Assembly (NCBI GenBank): GCA_965229345.1
Contig: OZ245872.1
Span: forward strand, 3,162,001-3,226,000
Origin: PBB1 sp965229345
GTDB taxonomy: Bacteria > Pseudomonadota > Gammaproteobacteria > Burkholderiales > Burkholderiaceae_C
DNA: 64,000 nt
Direction: 5' to 3'
The first letter of the stretch is position 1. Every line of letters begins with the position of its first letter. Below the pieces are notes generated by a model. The model searched no databases and was not told the origin of the DNA. It worked only from the letters and a program-made list of their open reading frames with translations. The translations under genes and the position numbers were made by a program. Shown here piece by piece: positions 35,655 to 44,273 of this stretch.

Positions 35655-36248
35655 ATGTCGCAACGCACCCCTGACCACGAGATCGATCCTCAGTTCACCG
35701 CACGCTGGTCACCGCGCGCCTTCACGGGCGAGCCGATTGAAGAGGCCACGCTCCTGCGCTTCCTGGAAGCGGCCCGCTGGGCGCCCTCGGGATTCAATTC
35801 GCAACCCTGGCGCTTTGTGTGGGGCCGAGCCGGCACCGAAGCCTGGGGGCCGATCTTCGACACGCTGCTGAGCTTCAATCAGCAGTGGGCGCAACGCGCG
35901 TCGGCACTGGTGCTGGTGCTGTCGCAGCACCGCTGGGTACCGCCTGGCAAGACCGAACTGCAGGACAACACCAGCCATGCCTTCGATGCCGGTGCGGCCT
36001 GGGGACACCTGGCGCTGCAGGCGAGTCTGTCTGGCTGGCACACCCACGGCATGGGCGGCTTCGATCACGCGCGGGCGCGTGCCAACCTGGGCATTCCGGA
36101 TGCGTTCACCACGCACATCGTCGTGGCGATCGGTCGCATCGGCGACAAGTCCGTGCTGTCGGACTCGCTTCAGGCGCGGGAGGCACCGAGCCAGCGCCTG
36201 CCGCTGACCGCGCTGGCCAGCGAGGGCCGCTTCTCGCTCGCGGGCTGA
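35655..36248 (+). CDS. Nitroreductase-family protein
   Basis: A 197-residue FMN-dependent oxidoreductase-like protein. The N-terminal RWSPRAFTGEPIEEATLLRFLEAARWAPSGFNSQPWRFVW contains the FMN-binding Arg-Ser-x-Arg-like and APSGFNSQPW motifs; DAGAAWGHLALQASLSGWHTHGMGGFD is the second conserved block. Family members reduce nitro groups, quinones or other acceptors with NAD(P)H; the natural substrate is unknown. No signal peptide. It converges with the dienelactone hydrolase gene, six bases apart. Confidence 0.87.
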   Translation: MSQRTPDHEIDPQFTARWSPRAFTGEPIEEATLLRFLEAARWAPSGFNSQPWRFVWGRAGTEAWGPIFDTLLSFNQQWAQRASALVLVLSQHRWVPPGKTELQDNTSHAFDAGAAWGHLALQASLSGWHTHGMGGFDHARARANLGIPDAFTTHIVVAIGRIGDKSVLSDSLQAREAPSQRLPLTALASEGRFSLAG

Positions 36249-36254
36249 CCAGGT

Positions 36255-36261
<7 letters not shown>
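36242..36261. terminator. Hairpin spanning two convergent stop codons
   Basis: GGGCTGA (36242-36248), loop CCAGGT, TCAGCCC (36255-36261): a perfect 7-bp stem. The left arm contains the nitroreductase TGA and the right arm the complement of the hydrolase TGA. It probably serves both genes; there is no T-run. Confidence 0.5.
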
Positions 36262-37145
<884 letters not shown>

Positions 37146-37458
37146 GTGCGGGCTCTCGTGTGGTCGCGATGGATCAAAGCCATCGCGGATGGATCCGCAA
37201 GAAGCTAACGTCGCGCCAGCGAACCGGCAACGACCAAATGCGTGATTGGTTATGCGCCCATGCCGTTCCAGCGCCGCGCTGCGGATGCTCGCCAGCGCCC
37301 AACGAACCGCCGTGACGCTGGACTGGTCGCCACACGATGTGGGCGCAATTTCACGCGCCTGTAGATGCATACCGACGCACGGGCGACGCTGGTGGGTGCA
37401 CTCAGAAACAGAAACGCCAAACCAGCGCGGGCGCCACAGCGCTTGCACGCTGAAAAAC

Positions 37459-37492
37459 AAAAGGGGCCTCACATCGCTGTGAGACCCCTTTT
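37459..37492 (-). terminator. Strong terminator hairpin next to tRNA-Lys 3'-end remnant
   Basis: AAAAGGGG-C-CTCACA, loop TCGC, TGTGAG-A-CCCCTTTT: 14 paired bases with one mismatch. On the minus strand the stem is followed by GTTTTT, so it terminates minus-strand transcripts. The gap 37146-37646 holds this hairpin, the adjacent tRNA-like 13-mer and a possible 31-codon frame; nothing else is recognised there. Confidence 0.72.
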
Positions 37493-37495
37493 CCT

Positions 37496-37508
37496 CTGGT
37501 GGGCCCTG
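37496..37508 (-). repeat. 13-base remnant of a tRNA-Lys 3' end
   Basis: CTGGTGGGCCCTG is identical to bases 39314-39326, the CCA end and part of the acceptor stem of tRNA-Lys(CTT), in the same orientation. As with the intact tRNA, a terminator follows within a few bases on the minus strand. The pair of 13-mers flanks 1.8 kb containing the lipoprotein-cytochrome gene. Confidence 0.45.
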
Positions 37509-37538
37509 TCACACCAGCAAAAGCTGGCTACGTTGACG

Positions 37539-37634
37539 CTACGCCGCCGTTCGAGCTGCGATGGGCTTCATGCTGGACAGGATGTCGCCGGCTTCGAGTT
37601 GCGCGTCGATAACCGGGCGTAGGTGTCGTTCCAT
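37539..37634 (-). CDS. Possible 31-residue small protein
   Basis: Minus-strand frame MERHLRPVIDAQLEAGDILSSMKPIAARTAA begins 12 bases after the stop of the lipoprotein-cytochrome gene. It reads like real protein sequence with few rare codons, but no clear ribosome binding site precedes it and no family is recognised. It could also be the 3' end of a deleted gene. Confidence 0.22.
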   Translation of the reverse strand: MERHLRPVIDAQLEAGDILSSMKPIAARTAA

Positions 37635-37646
37635 GGCCGGACCAAG

Positions 37647-38972
37647 CTACTGCGGTTGCGCCAGGATCCAAGGAATAAGGATAGCCAGATCGTCATCGCT
37701 GACCTGTGGGTTGGCAGGCATGGGCAATGTGCCGTAGGCGCCGCTGTAGCCGCCATTCTTCACCCTGTTCTCCAGCACGCCGGCGGCTGGCGGGCTGCCA
37801 CGGTAGCGGTCGGCGATGCGCTCGAAGGACGGGAGGTTGGGGTTGTAGCCCGCGCCGGTCACGGTATGGCATGCGGTGCAACTCTTGGCTTGTGCAAGCT
37901 GTGCCGGGTCGGTGATCGGAGGCGGTGGCGGTGGTAGCGAATCACAACGCCCCGCGGCGAACGGTGTCCAGTTGCCACTGTTCTGGCAGCTCATGAACTG
38001 CCCGCCGTCCAGGCCAGACGTTGTGTTGACCATGGCGACCGTGTTGCCGGCACGGGTCAGCGGGACGGTGCCCGAGCAGGTGTTGGCGCCCGAAGTCCAG
38101 TTGATGGTCTGTGCCGGACAGGTCACCGGGACGTAGGTGGTGTCGCAGGTGCTGCCGGCCTCGATGGACCAGGAACCGTTGTTGCAACTGGCCGTTGCCG
38201 CGCCGCTAACGCCGCCGAAAGAATAGGTGAGCGGGGTGGTGCGTCCGGAGGCCGTGGGCACGCTGGACGCATTGCAGCTGTAGGGGGTGGCGTTCCAGCC
38301 CAGGTTCGTGGCGCCGGCACAGGGCGCGGCGGGCGCGGCAGGTAGGGTACTGACCTTGCTGGCCCACGCCGTGGCCGAGAGGTTGACGGGGTAGCCCTGG
38401 CTGTCGTAACTGGCAGGGTCGCCGTCGTAGAGGTCGTTGCCTTGCAGGCGCCAGAGGTCGGCGATGTACAAACCGGTGACCAGGATCTGAGGGATCTTCA
38501 GGCGTAGAACGCTGCCCAGGAGGACGGTGTCGGCCGTGGGGCCTGCGCTGTAGCTGGTGCTGCCGACGGGCATGAGCTCCAGGACGACTTTGTGACCGGT
38601 GCCGCCCGTGACGGTTTTCGCGGCGACGAGATAGAGGTGGTTGCTGCCGGCGTTGTACTCCAGGGCGCCCAGTGCAGTGCCGGTGCAGGCGTTGTCGTCG
38701 TAGAAGTCGAAACGGCCACTCAGGTCTGCCACGGCACTCGGCGAGGAGAGGCTGACGGTGAAGACCAGCCTGGCGTAGAGCGGAGCCCCGGTTTCGTAGT
38801 TGCTGCCGTCAGGGACGGGAGCGCACTCGCTGACATAGTGGCCGTTGTACAGGCGGGCATCGAGTGCTGCGCCGCTCGGGGTGGGCGTCGACGAAGAACC
38901 GCCGCCCCCGCCTCCACAACCCACAGCCAAAGCGGCCACGGTCATCGCGGCGTATTTCCAGAATTGCCTCAA
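37647..38972 (-). CDS. Lipoprotein with C-terminal cytochrome c domain
   Basis: A 441-residue lipoprotein. The signal peptide has lipobox AVGC (C19) followed by a glycine run. Residues 40-200 form an unrecognised beta-rich domain; residues 215-345 are Cys-rich with repeats like PYSCNA...SFGG...ATASCNNGSWSIEAGSTCD, typical of small surface modules. A PPPPPP linker leads to a class-I cytochrome c: C365-TA-C368-H369 and M418 in YGTLPMPANPQVSDDDLAILIPWIL. Start is TTG 38972 with GGGAGG just upstream. An electron-transfer role at the cell envelope is likely; the partner is unknown. Confidence 0.78.
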   Translation of the reverse strand: MRQFWKYAAMTVAALAVGCGGGGGGSSSTPTPSGAALDARLYNGHYVSECAPVPDGSNYETGAPLYARLVFTVSLSSPSAVADLSGRFDFYDDNACTGTALGALEYNAGSNHLYLVAAKTVTGGTGHKVVLELMPVGSTSYSAGPTADTVLLGSVLRLKIPQILVTGLYIADLWRLQGNDLYDGDPASYDSQGYPVNLSATAWASKVSTLPAAPAAPCAGATNLGWNATPYSCNASSVPTASGRTTPLTYSFGGVSGAATASCNNGSWSIEAGSTCDTTYVPVTCPAQTINWTSGANTCSGTVPLTRAGNTVAMVNTTSGLDGGQFMSCQNSGNWTPFAAGRCDSLPPPPPPITDPAQLAQAKSCTACHTVTGAGYNPNLPSFERIADRYRGSPPAAGVLENRVKNGGYSGAYGTLPMPANPQVSDDDLAILIPWILAQPQ

Positions 38973-39013
38973 GGCCTGCCTCCCTGCATTTTTGAAAGGA
39001 AGTTTAGCGATCG

Positions 39014-39265
39014 CTATTTGCGCCAGAAATCCCTAGGCCCGTTGACGTGGTTGAACACCGGCTTGCTGGCCTGATGGTCCTTGCGGCACAGGCTGACGTT
39101 GCGCAGCCAAGTGGTGCCGCAGCCAAGGTAACCGTGCCCTTCGAACTGGACGTTGTCGTCCGCTTCCGCCCCGGGCCAGTGAAGGCTTCGCTGCTCGTCC
39201 TGGCGTCGCCGCAGGGTTGGATGGGCCGTGATACGAATGGGCCTGAATTGCCACGTTTTCGTCAC
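39014..39265 (-). CDS. Doubtful 83-residue protein near tRNA-Lys
   Basis: In the 342-base gap 38973-39314, a minus-strand frame encodes a basic protein whose second half, GHGYLGCGTTWLRNVSLCRKDHQASKPVFNHVNGPRDFWRK, has Cys/His spacing that could bind a metal. Other frames on both strands are also open here and there is no ribosome binding site, so it may be a chance frame. Nothing else is recognised in the gap apart from the tRNA terminator. Confidence 0.25.
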   Translation of the reverse strand: MTKTWQFRPIRITAHPTLRRRQDEQRSLHWPGAEADDNVQFEGHGYLGCGTTWLRNVSLCRKDHQASKPVFNHVNGPRDFWRK

Positions 39266-39270
39266 GCCTG

Positions 39271-39306
39271 AAAAGACAAACGGCCTGCCATTTCTGGCAA
39301 GCCGTT
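39271..39306 (-). terminator. Terminator of the tRNA-Lys operon
   Basis: AACGGC-CT-GCCA, TTTC loop, TGGC-AA-GCCGTT forms a hairpin (39279-39306). Read on the minus strand it is followed by TTTGTCTTTT (39280-39271), a good intrinsic terminator nine bases beyond the tRNA-Lys(CTT) 3' end. Confidence 0.72.
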
Positions 39307-39314
39307 GTTTTTAC

Positions 39315-39390
39315 TGGTGGGCCCTGAGTGACTCGAACACTCGACCTACGGATTAAGAGTCCGCTGCTCTACCAACTGAGCTAAGAGCCC
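39315..39390 (-). tRNA. tRNA-Lys (anticodon CTT)
   Basis: A 76-base cloverleaf on the minus strand with encoded CCA. The acceptor stem GGGCTCT pairs with AGGGCCC, the D-arm reads AGCTCAGTTGGTAGAGC, the anticodon loop is CTCTTAA giving CTT, and the T-loop is GTTCGAGTC. It follows tRNA-Lys(TTT) in the same transcript, 38 bases away, and decodes AAG. Confidence 0.96.
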
Positions 39391-39428
39391 GAAGCTTGAC
39401 GCTTTCGGATGAAAACGATTTGTACCGA

Positions 39429-39504
39429 TGGTGGGTTGTGCGGGACTCGAACCCACGACCTACGGATTAAAAGTCCGCTGCTCTACCAACTGAGCTAACA
39501 ACCC
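39429..39504 (-). tRNA. tRNA-Lys (anticodon TTT)
   Basis: A 76-base cloverleaf on the minus strand with encoded CCA. The acceptor stem GGGTTGT pairs with ACAACCC, the D-arm is AGCTCAGTTGGTAGAGC, the anticodon loop CTTTTAA gives TTT, and the T-arm is GTGGGTTCGAGTCCCGC. First gene of the two-tRNA operon. Confidence 0.97.
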
Positions 39505-39573
39505 CCGAGCAGCCCATAAGTATAGCCCGACTTCTGCGCTGTTTGGCGATCGGAGCAAGTTCGGTGGCAGTAC

Positions 39574-40347
39574 TCAGCGATTCAGCCAGGCGCGTAGGAC
39601 CTCGCCGGCGGCGACCATGCCGAAAGTCGCGGTGACGGTCACGCTCGATCCGTAGCCATGGCAGTTCAGGTTGCCTTCGGTATCGCAGGCCAGATCCGGT
39701 TGGCGGACGGCCTCGCGGGAATAGACACACCCGATGCCGATGGGCCCGCGCCGCGCCGCGCCATGGTGCTGGCGCAAGCGCTGGCGCAGCGACGCCAGCA
39801 GCGGATCGTGGGTGGCGTCGGCCAGATCACTGACCTCGACCGCCTGCGGTCGCTGCTTGCCACCGGCGGCGCCCACGCTGACGAACGCGGTCCCGGTGTC
39901 GATCGCCCAGGCGGCCAGCACGGCCTTGGCGCGCACCTGGTCGCAGGCGTCGATGACCGCATCGACCGGCTGCGGCAGCAGCACCGGCCAGTTGTCGGCA
40001 TCGACGAATTCCTCGACGGGCCGCAGCACGCAACCAGGGTGGATGTCGCTCAGTCGCTCGCACAGCGCCAGCGCCTTGGACTGGCCGACCGTGCCACCCA
40101 ATGCCTGCACCTGGCGGTTGATGTTGCCCTCTGAGACATGGTCCAGGTCGATCAGCGTGAGCTCGGCCACACCGCTGCGCGCCAGGGCTTCGGCAGCCCA
40201 GGAGCCCACGCCACCGAGACCGATGACTGCGATGCGGGCCGCACGCAAGCGGGCATAGCCTGAATCACCGTGCAACCGACGCAGACCGCCAAAGCGGCGT
40301 TCGAGATCGGCCACCGACGCATCGTCGATGGCCTGCGGGGCGCTCAC
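39574..40347 (-). CDS. tcdA: tRNA threonylcarbamoyladenosine dehydratase
   Basis: ThiF/HesA-family ATP-dependent enzyme that cyclises t6A37 to ct6A in tRNA. The 257 residues contain FGGLRRLHGDSGYARLRAARIAVIGLGGVGSWAAEALARSG (nucleotide-binding GxGGVGS), LIDLDHVSEGNINRQVQAL and IDACDQVRAKAVL, ending with SSVTVTATFGMVAAGEVLRAWL. The GTG start at 40347 overlaps the cpoB stop (GTGA), so it is translated with the tol-pal genes. The length is close to E. coli TcdA. Confidence 0.93.
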   Translation of the reverse strand: MSAPQAIDDASVADLERRFGGLRRLHGDSGYARLRAARIAVIGLGGVGSWAAEALARSGVAELTLIDLDHVSEGNINRQVQALGGTVGQSKALALCERLSDIHPGCVLRPVEEFVDADNWPVLLPQPVDAVIDACDQVRAKAVLAAWAIDTGTAFVSVGAAGGKQRPQAVEVSDLADATHDPLLASLRQRLRQHHGAARRGPIGIGCVYSREAVRQPDLACDTEGNLNCHGYGSSVTVTATFGMVAAGEVLRAWLNR

Positions 40348-41129
40348 TTCAGCGCAGCCAACCGTGCCTTGCCGGCTTGCGTGGCCTCGGAGTCCGGGTA
40401 GGTCTTGAACAGCTCGTCGAGCACCTTGCGCGCGGCCTTCGTGTCCTTCAACTCGAACTGGCAATTCGCGATGGCCAGCAGTGCCTCCGGGGCACGCAGA
40501 TCGCCGGGGTAGCTGGTGGCAAAACTGCGGAACGACGCGATGGCCTCGGCGTAGCTGCGGTTACCGTACTGGGCGTTGCCCAGCCAGAACAGCACCGACT
40601 GCCCGTAGCCACTGCTCGGATAGCGGCTGCGGAAGACCGCCAGGGCCGTGGCGGCCCCCGCGAAGTCGCCGGCGCGCACCTTCGCCATCGCGGCGTCGTA
40701 CTGGCGGATCTCCTCGGCATCGGCCATGAACTCGCGGCCATCGACCGAGGCCTTCTGCGGCTCGATGCGAGCGAGCCGCGCGTCGTAATCCTGCTTCATG
40801 TCCTTGAGCTGGACCTGCATCAGCCCGACGTCACGCGCCATTTGCTCGACCTGGCCGCGCAAGCTGGCGTTCTCGGTGCGCATCAGGTCGATCTGCCGGC
40901 TCAGGTCGGCCAGGCTGGCCCTCAGCTGGCCGATCTGTTCGGTCTGTGCCGCGCGCGCCTGCTCGTTGCTCTGCTCGAGCTTCTGACGCAGGTCGAGGAT
41001 CGCGCGGCGCGCCTCGTCGTCATCGAACAGGCCCGCCCGTGCGGCCGGTGCCGACAGCGTCAGCACCAGGCAGGTGGCGCCCAACCCGGACCACCACCTC
41101 GCACGAGACCCGAAGCGCGCAGCGCTCAT
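40344..41129 (-). CDS. cpoB: Cell division coordinator CpoB (YbgF)
   Basis: Periplasmic protein that links Tol-Pal action with septal peptidoglycan synthesis. 261 residues: signal peptide ending PAARA-GLFDDDEARRAI, an N-terminal coiled coil (about 30-110, QKLEQSNEQARAAQTEQIGQLRASLADLSRQIDLMR), then TPR repeats (YDAAMAKVRAGDFAGAATALAVFRSRYPSSGYGQSVLFWLGNAQYGNRSYAEAIASFRSF). The gene lies between pal and tcdA on the same strand; 10 bases separate it from the pal stop. Confidence 0.95.
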   Translation of the reverse strand: MSAARFGSRARWWSGLGATCLVLTLSAPAARAGLFDDDEARRAILDLRQKLEQSNEQARAAQTEQIGQLRASLADLSRQIDLMRTENASLRGQVEQMARDVGLMQVQLKDMKQDYDARLARIEPQKASVDGREFMADAEEIRQYDAAMAKVRAGDFAGAATALAVFRSRYPSSGYGQSVLFWLGNAQYGNRSYAEAIASFRSFATSYPGDLRAPEALLAIANCQFELKDTKAARKVLDELFKTYPDSEATQAGKARLAALK

Positions 41130-41139
41130 CGCCGAACCC

Positions 41140-41694
41140 TCAGCGGGCGACGAGCTCGACGCGGCGATTCTTCGCGTAGGCCGCCTCGTCGTTGCCGGCG
41201 ACCGCTGGCCGCTCCTTGCCGAAGCTGGTGGCTTCCAGCTGACCATCGGTGGCGCCGGCGAGCGTCAGTGCGCGCACGACCGCTTCGGCACGCTTCTGGC
41301 CCAGCGACAGGTTGTATTCGCGGCCGCCGCGTTCATCGGTGTGGCCTTCGACGGCGAGCTTGGCCGTCTTGTTGGCCGCCAGAACCTTGGCATTGGCGTC
41401 GATCACCGGGCGGGCGTCGTCGCGCACGGTGTAGCTGTCGAAGTCGAAGTAGACGACCTTGCCGGTACTGGCGAACAGGCCCGTGCCACCGTTCTTGGTC
41501 AGATCGACCGGGGTGACCTGCGATTGCGAGGTGCCGGCTGAGCTGGTGTCGACGCCAGTGCCGGTGCGCGATTCCACCGGAACGTTCTTGTCGTCGAGCT
41601 TCACGTTGGAACCGCAGCCCGCCAGCGCCGCGGCGCACAGCGCAGCCCACAGCAACCGTTGAGTCGGACGGAAGTGAACGGGGATCGAATTCAT
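41140..41694 (-). CDS. pal: Peptidoglycan-associated lipoprotein Pal
   Basis: Outer membrane lipoprotein of the Tol-Pal system. 184 residues: lipobox ALAGC (C27), a flexible Ser/Thr-rich linker, and an OmpA-like peptidoglycan-binding domain with VVYFDFDSYTVRDDARPVIDANAKVL, VEGHTDERGGREYNLSLGQKRAEAVVRAL and YAKNRRVELV. ATG 41694 has AAGGAG six bases upstream. Second gene of tolB-pal-cpoB-tcdA. Confidence 0.97.
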   Translation of the reverse strand: MNSIPVHFRPTQRLLWAALCAAALAGCGSNVKLDDKNVPVESRTGTGVDTSSAGTSQSQVTPVDLTKNGGTGLFASTGKVVYFDFDSYTVRDDARPVIDANAKVLAANKTAKLAVEGHTDERGGREYNLSLGQKRAEAVVRALTLAGATDGQLEATSFGKERPAVAGNDEAAYAKNRRVELVAR

Positions 41695-41788
41695 GAAAAC
41701 TCCTTGAGGTGATGAGAAATTATCAGTGGTACGTCTGTGGTGCTGCAACAAAGCGAACGACGCAAAGGCCGCGGGGCACGTGGCGGTT

Positions 41789-43087
41789 TCACCGGCCGTA
41801 CGGACCCCATACGGGCTCACGCACATCGGCGGACGACGAGACCAAGCGTGACCTGATCTTGCCGTCCAGCGAGGTGGTCAACAACACATCGCGCCCCTGC
41901 GAGCGCGATGCATAGATGATCAGGCGGCTGTTGGGGGCGAAGCTCGGGCTCTCGTCGTCGCTGGTGTCACTGACCGACACCGGCGCACCGCCCGCGAGGT
42001 CCTGCACATACACGCGAAAGGCATTGCCCTCGCGCGACACGTAGGCCAGCGAGCGCCCGTCGGGGCTGAGGGCCGGGCTGATGTTGTAGCTGCCCGCAAA
42101 GGTGACGCGCTCAGCCGCGCCGCCGGTCGCCGGAATGCGGTACACCTGCGGGCCGCCGCTGCGGTCGCTGACGAAATAGATGCTGCGGCCATCGGGTGAG
42201 TACACCGGCTCGGTATCGATGCCGATGCTCTGCGTGAGGCGCCGCACGTTGTCGCCGTTGCGGCCCATCAGGTAGATCTGCGAGCCGCCATCGCGCGACA
42301 GCGTCACGGCCAGCGTCTGGCCATCGGGCGACCACGCCGGCGCGCTGTTCGATCCCCGGAAATTCGCCACCGCGCGCCGCTTGCCGCTGGCCACTTCCTG
42401 CACATAGACCACCGCCTTCTGGGTCTCGAAGGAAACGTACGCCAGCTCGCGGCCATCGGGCGACCACGCCGGAGAGATGATCGGCTCGGCGCTGTTCAGC
42501 GCGATCTGGCCGCCCTCGCCGTCGGCATCGGCGATGTTCAGTGTGTAGCGCTTGCCCATGCGGGTGACGTAGGCGATGCGCGTCGAGAACACGCCCTTCT
42601 GGCCGGTCAGCTTTTCATGGATGAAGTCCGCAATGCGGTGCGCCGCCAGCCGCAGGTCGGCAGCCGCCACCACGGTGCTTTGCGCGCCGAGCTCAGTGCC
42701 CTTGACGACATCCCACAGCTTGAAGCGCACGTCGTAGCGGCCATCGGCCAGCCGCGTCACCGAACCGCCCACCAGCGCATCGGCCGCGCGCCGTCGCCAG
42801 TCGGCCATCGCCGGTTGGGCCATCTCGTCGAGCACGCCAGGCGCATCGACGCCGCGGAACAGACCGCTGCGTTCCAGATCGGCGCGCACGATCTGCGACA
42901 GCGGCTGCGCAACGGCCTGCTCGTTTCGAAAGCCCACCACCGCAATGGGCACCTGAGAAGCACCCACCCCCGACATCTCGACCCTCAACTGGGCCTGCGC
43001 AAAGGGGATGGTGGCGAAGCAAACCACCAGGGCGGCCCAGGCGACGACGAAAAAACGAGGTAGAGCAGCAGTGATCGGACGCAGCAT
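41789..43087 (-). CDS. tolB: Tol-Pal system protein TolB
   Basis: Periplasmic beta-propeller that interacts with Pal and OmpA. 432 residues: signal peptide ending FAQA-QLRVEMSG, an N-terminal alpha/beta domain (IAVVGFRNEQ..., GQKGVFSTRIAYVTR) and six WD40-like repeats with the S-P-x-W-SPDG-x-x-L-A-Y/F-V pattern. ATG 43087. It leads the pal-cpoB-tcdA cluster; tolQ, tolR and tolA are not next to it, since the neighbour upstream is a divergent Tim44-domain gene. Confidence 0.96.
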   Translation of the reverse strand: MLRPITAALPRFFVVAWAALVVCFATIPFAQAQLRVEMSGVGASQVPIAVVGFRNEQAVAQPLSQIVRADLERSGLFRGVDAPGVLDEMAQPAMADWRRRAADALVGGSVTRLADGRYDVRFKLWDVVKGTELGAQSTVVAAADLRLAAHRIADFIHEKLTGQKGVFSTRIAYVTRMGKRYTLNIADADGEGGQIALNSAEPIISPAWSPDGRELAYVSFETQKAVVYVQEVASGKRRAVANFRGSNSAPAWSPDGQTLAVTLSRDGGSQIYLMGRNGDNVRRLTQSIGIDTEPVYSPDGRSIYFVSDRSGGPQVYRIPATGGAAERVTFAGSYNISPALSPDGRSLAYVSREGNAFRVYVQDLAGGAPVSVSDTSDDESPSFAPNSRLIIYASRSQGRDVLLTTSLDGKIRSRLVSSSADVREPVWGPYGR

Positions 43088-43337
43088 GGGCGGTAGAAGA
43101 CGGGCGGTTGCTGTGGCCGTGGCCGCAGAAGCGCTGGCGTTGTACGGGTCACTCCGATGATAGAGGGCTGCTTCACCGAGTCGGCAGAGCGCTGCGAAGT
43201 TCCCTTCAAAACACATCCGATGGCAACGGGCACATGGCACTGCGGGCCCACCGAGGCGCCCTCGCCAAGCACAATGCCACTTGCACAAACAGTTTCGGCC
43301 CGCACCTCTGCGGCATGTGCTCACGAAGGACGACCTG

Positions 43338-44273
43338 ATGAAATCCTGGACCTTGGCTTTGTCGGTGCTGGTATCGGTAGCGGTGTTGGCAGCGGGCATG
43401 GCCCCGCTGCACGCCGATGCCAAGCGCCTGGGCGGCGGCGGTTTCTCCGGCATGCAACGCCAGTTGCCGCCGCGCAGCACGCCTGCCCCGGCCCCGGCCC
43501 CAACGCCGACGCCGGCCAAGCCCGCTCAGGCCAACCCCACCACGCCCCCCACCGCCGGTGCGCCGCCGGCAGCAGTGCCCAAGCGCTCGTGGATGGGCCC
43601 CATCGCCGGGCTGGCCGCCGGCCTGGGCATCGCCGCCCTGATGAGCCACCTCGGCATGGGTGCTGAATTCGGCAACCTGATCATGATGTTGCTGCTGGGC
43701 ATCGTCGCCTTCGTGGCCATCCGCTTCGTGATGGGCCGCATGCGCGGCTCGCCGGCGCCCCAAACGGCCCCTGGCTTCAACGACCTGCAATTCGCGGGCG
43801 AGAACGCGGGCGCAGGAAGCGGTTCGGGTTCAGGCTGGAGTGCGGCCGCGGCGAGCCCACCAGTGGCCGCGAACGCAGCCGACTTCCCCCGCCCGACGAT
43901 GCTGCCGGCGGGCTTCGATCAGGCAGCGTTCGAGCGCATCGCCAAGCTGACCTTCATCCGCATGCAGGCCGCGAACGACACCGCCGACCTGAACGACCTG
44001 CGGCAATTCACCACGCCCGAGATGTATGCCGCGATCAAGCTCGACCTGCAGGACCGCGTGGACAACGACCAGCGCACCGACGTGGTCCATGTCGATGCCG
44101 AGGTGATCGACGTGGTTGAAGAGACCGAGCGTCAGGTGGTCAGCGTGCGTTACCACGGGACGATCCGCGAAGAGGCCAACGGCCCGGTGACGGCGTTCGA
44201 CGAGGTCTGGCATCTGGTCAAGCCCAGCGTGGGCGGACAGTGGGCCATTGCCGGCATCCAGCAGACGCAGTGA
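43338..44273 (+). CDS. Tim44-like domain membrane protein
   Basis: A 311-residue protein: signal or anchor helix (residues 5-25), a Pro/Ala-rich stretch (about 45-80), two hydrophobic helices (MGPIAGLAAGLGIAALMSHLG and FGNLIMMLLLGIVAFVAIRFVMG) and a C-terminal Tim44/TIM44-like domain with FDQAAFERIAKLTFIRMQAANDTADLNDLRQFTTPEMYAAI and DEVWHLVKPSVGGQWAIAGIQQ. Bacterial members are thought to bind membranes or lipids; the role is not settled. ATG 43338 has AAGGA nine bases upstream. Its stop overlaps the next gene start (GTGA). Confidence 0.85.
   Translation: MKSWTLALSVLVSVAVLAAGMAPLHADAKRLGGGGFSGMQRQLPPRSTPAPAPAPTPTPAKPAQANPTTPPTAGAPPAAVPKRSWMGPIAGLAAGLGIAALMSHLGMGAEFGNLIMMLLLGIVAFVAIRFVMGRMRGSPAPQTAPGFNDLQFAGENAGAGSGSGSGWSAAAASPPVAANAADFPRPTMLPAGFDQAAFERIAKLTFIRMQAANDTADLNDLRQFTTPEMYAAIKLDLQDRVDNDQRTDVVHVDAEVIDVVEETERQVVSVRYHGTIREEANGPVTAFDEVWHLVKPSVGGQWAIAGIQQTQ

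Noticed and set aside
37509..39314. A complete integrative element at tRNA-Lys
   Set aside because: No integrase, excisionase or transfer gene is recognisable; only an att-like repeat remains, so it is reported as a possible scar.
43157..43666. Plus-strand frame through the tolB/Tim44 intergenic region
   Set aside because: No ribosome binding site or family signal; the frame crosses the real Tim44 start and is compositionally a shadow.
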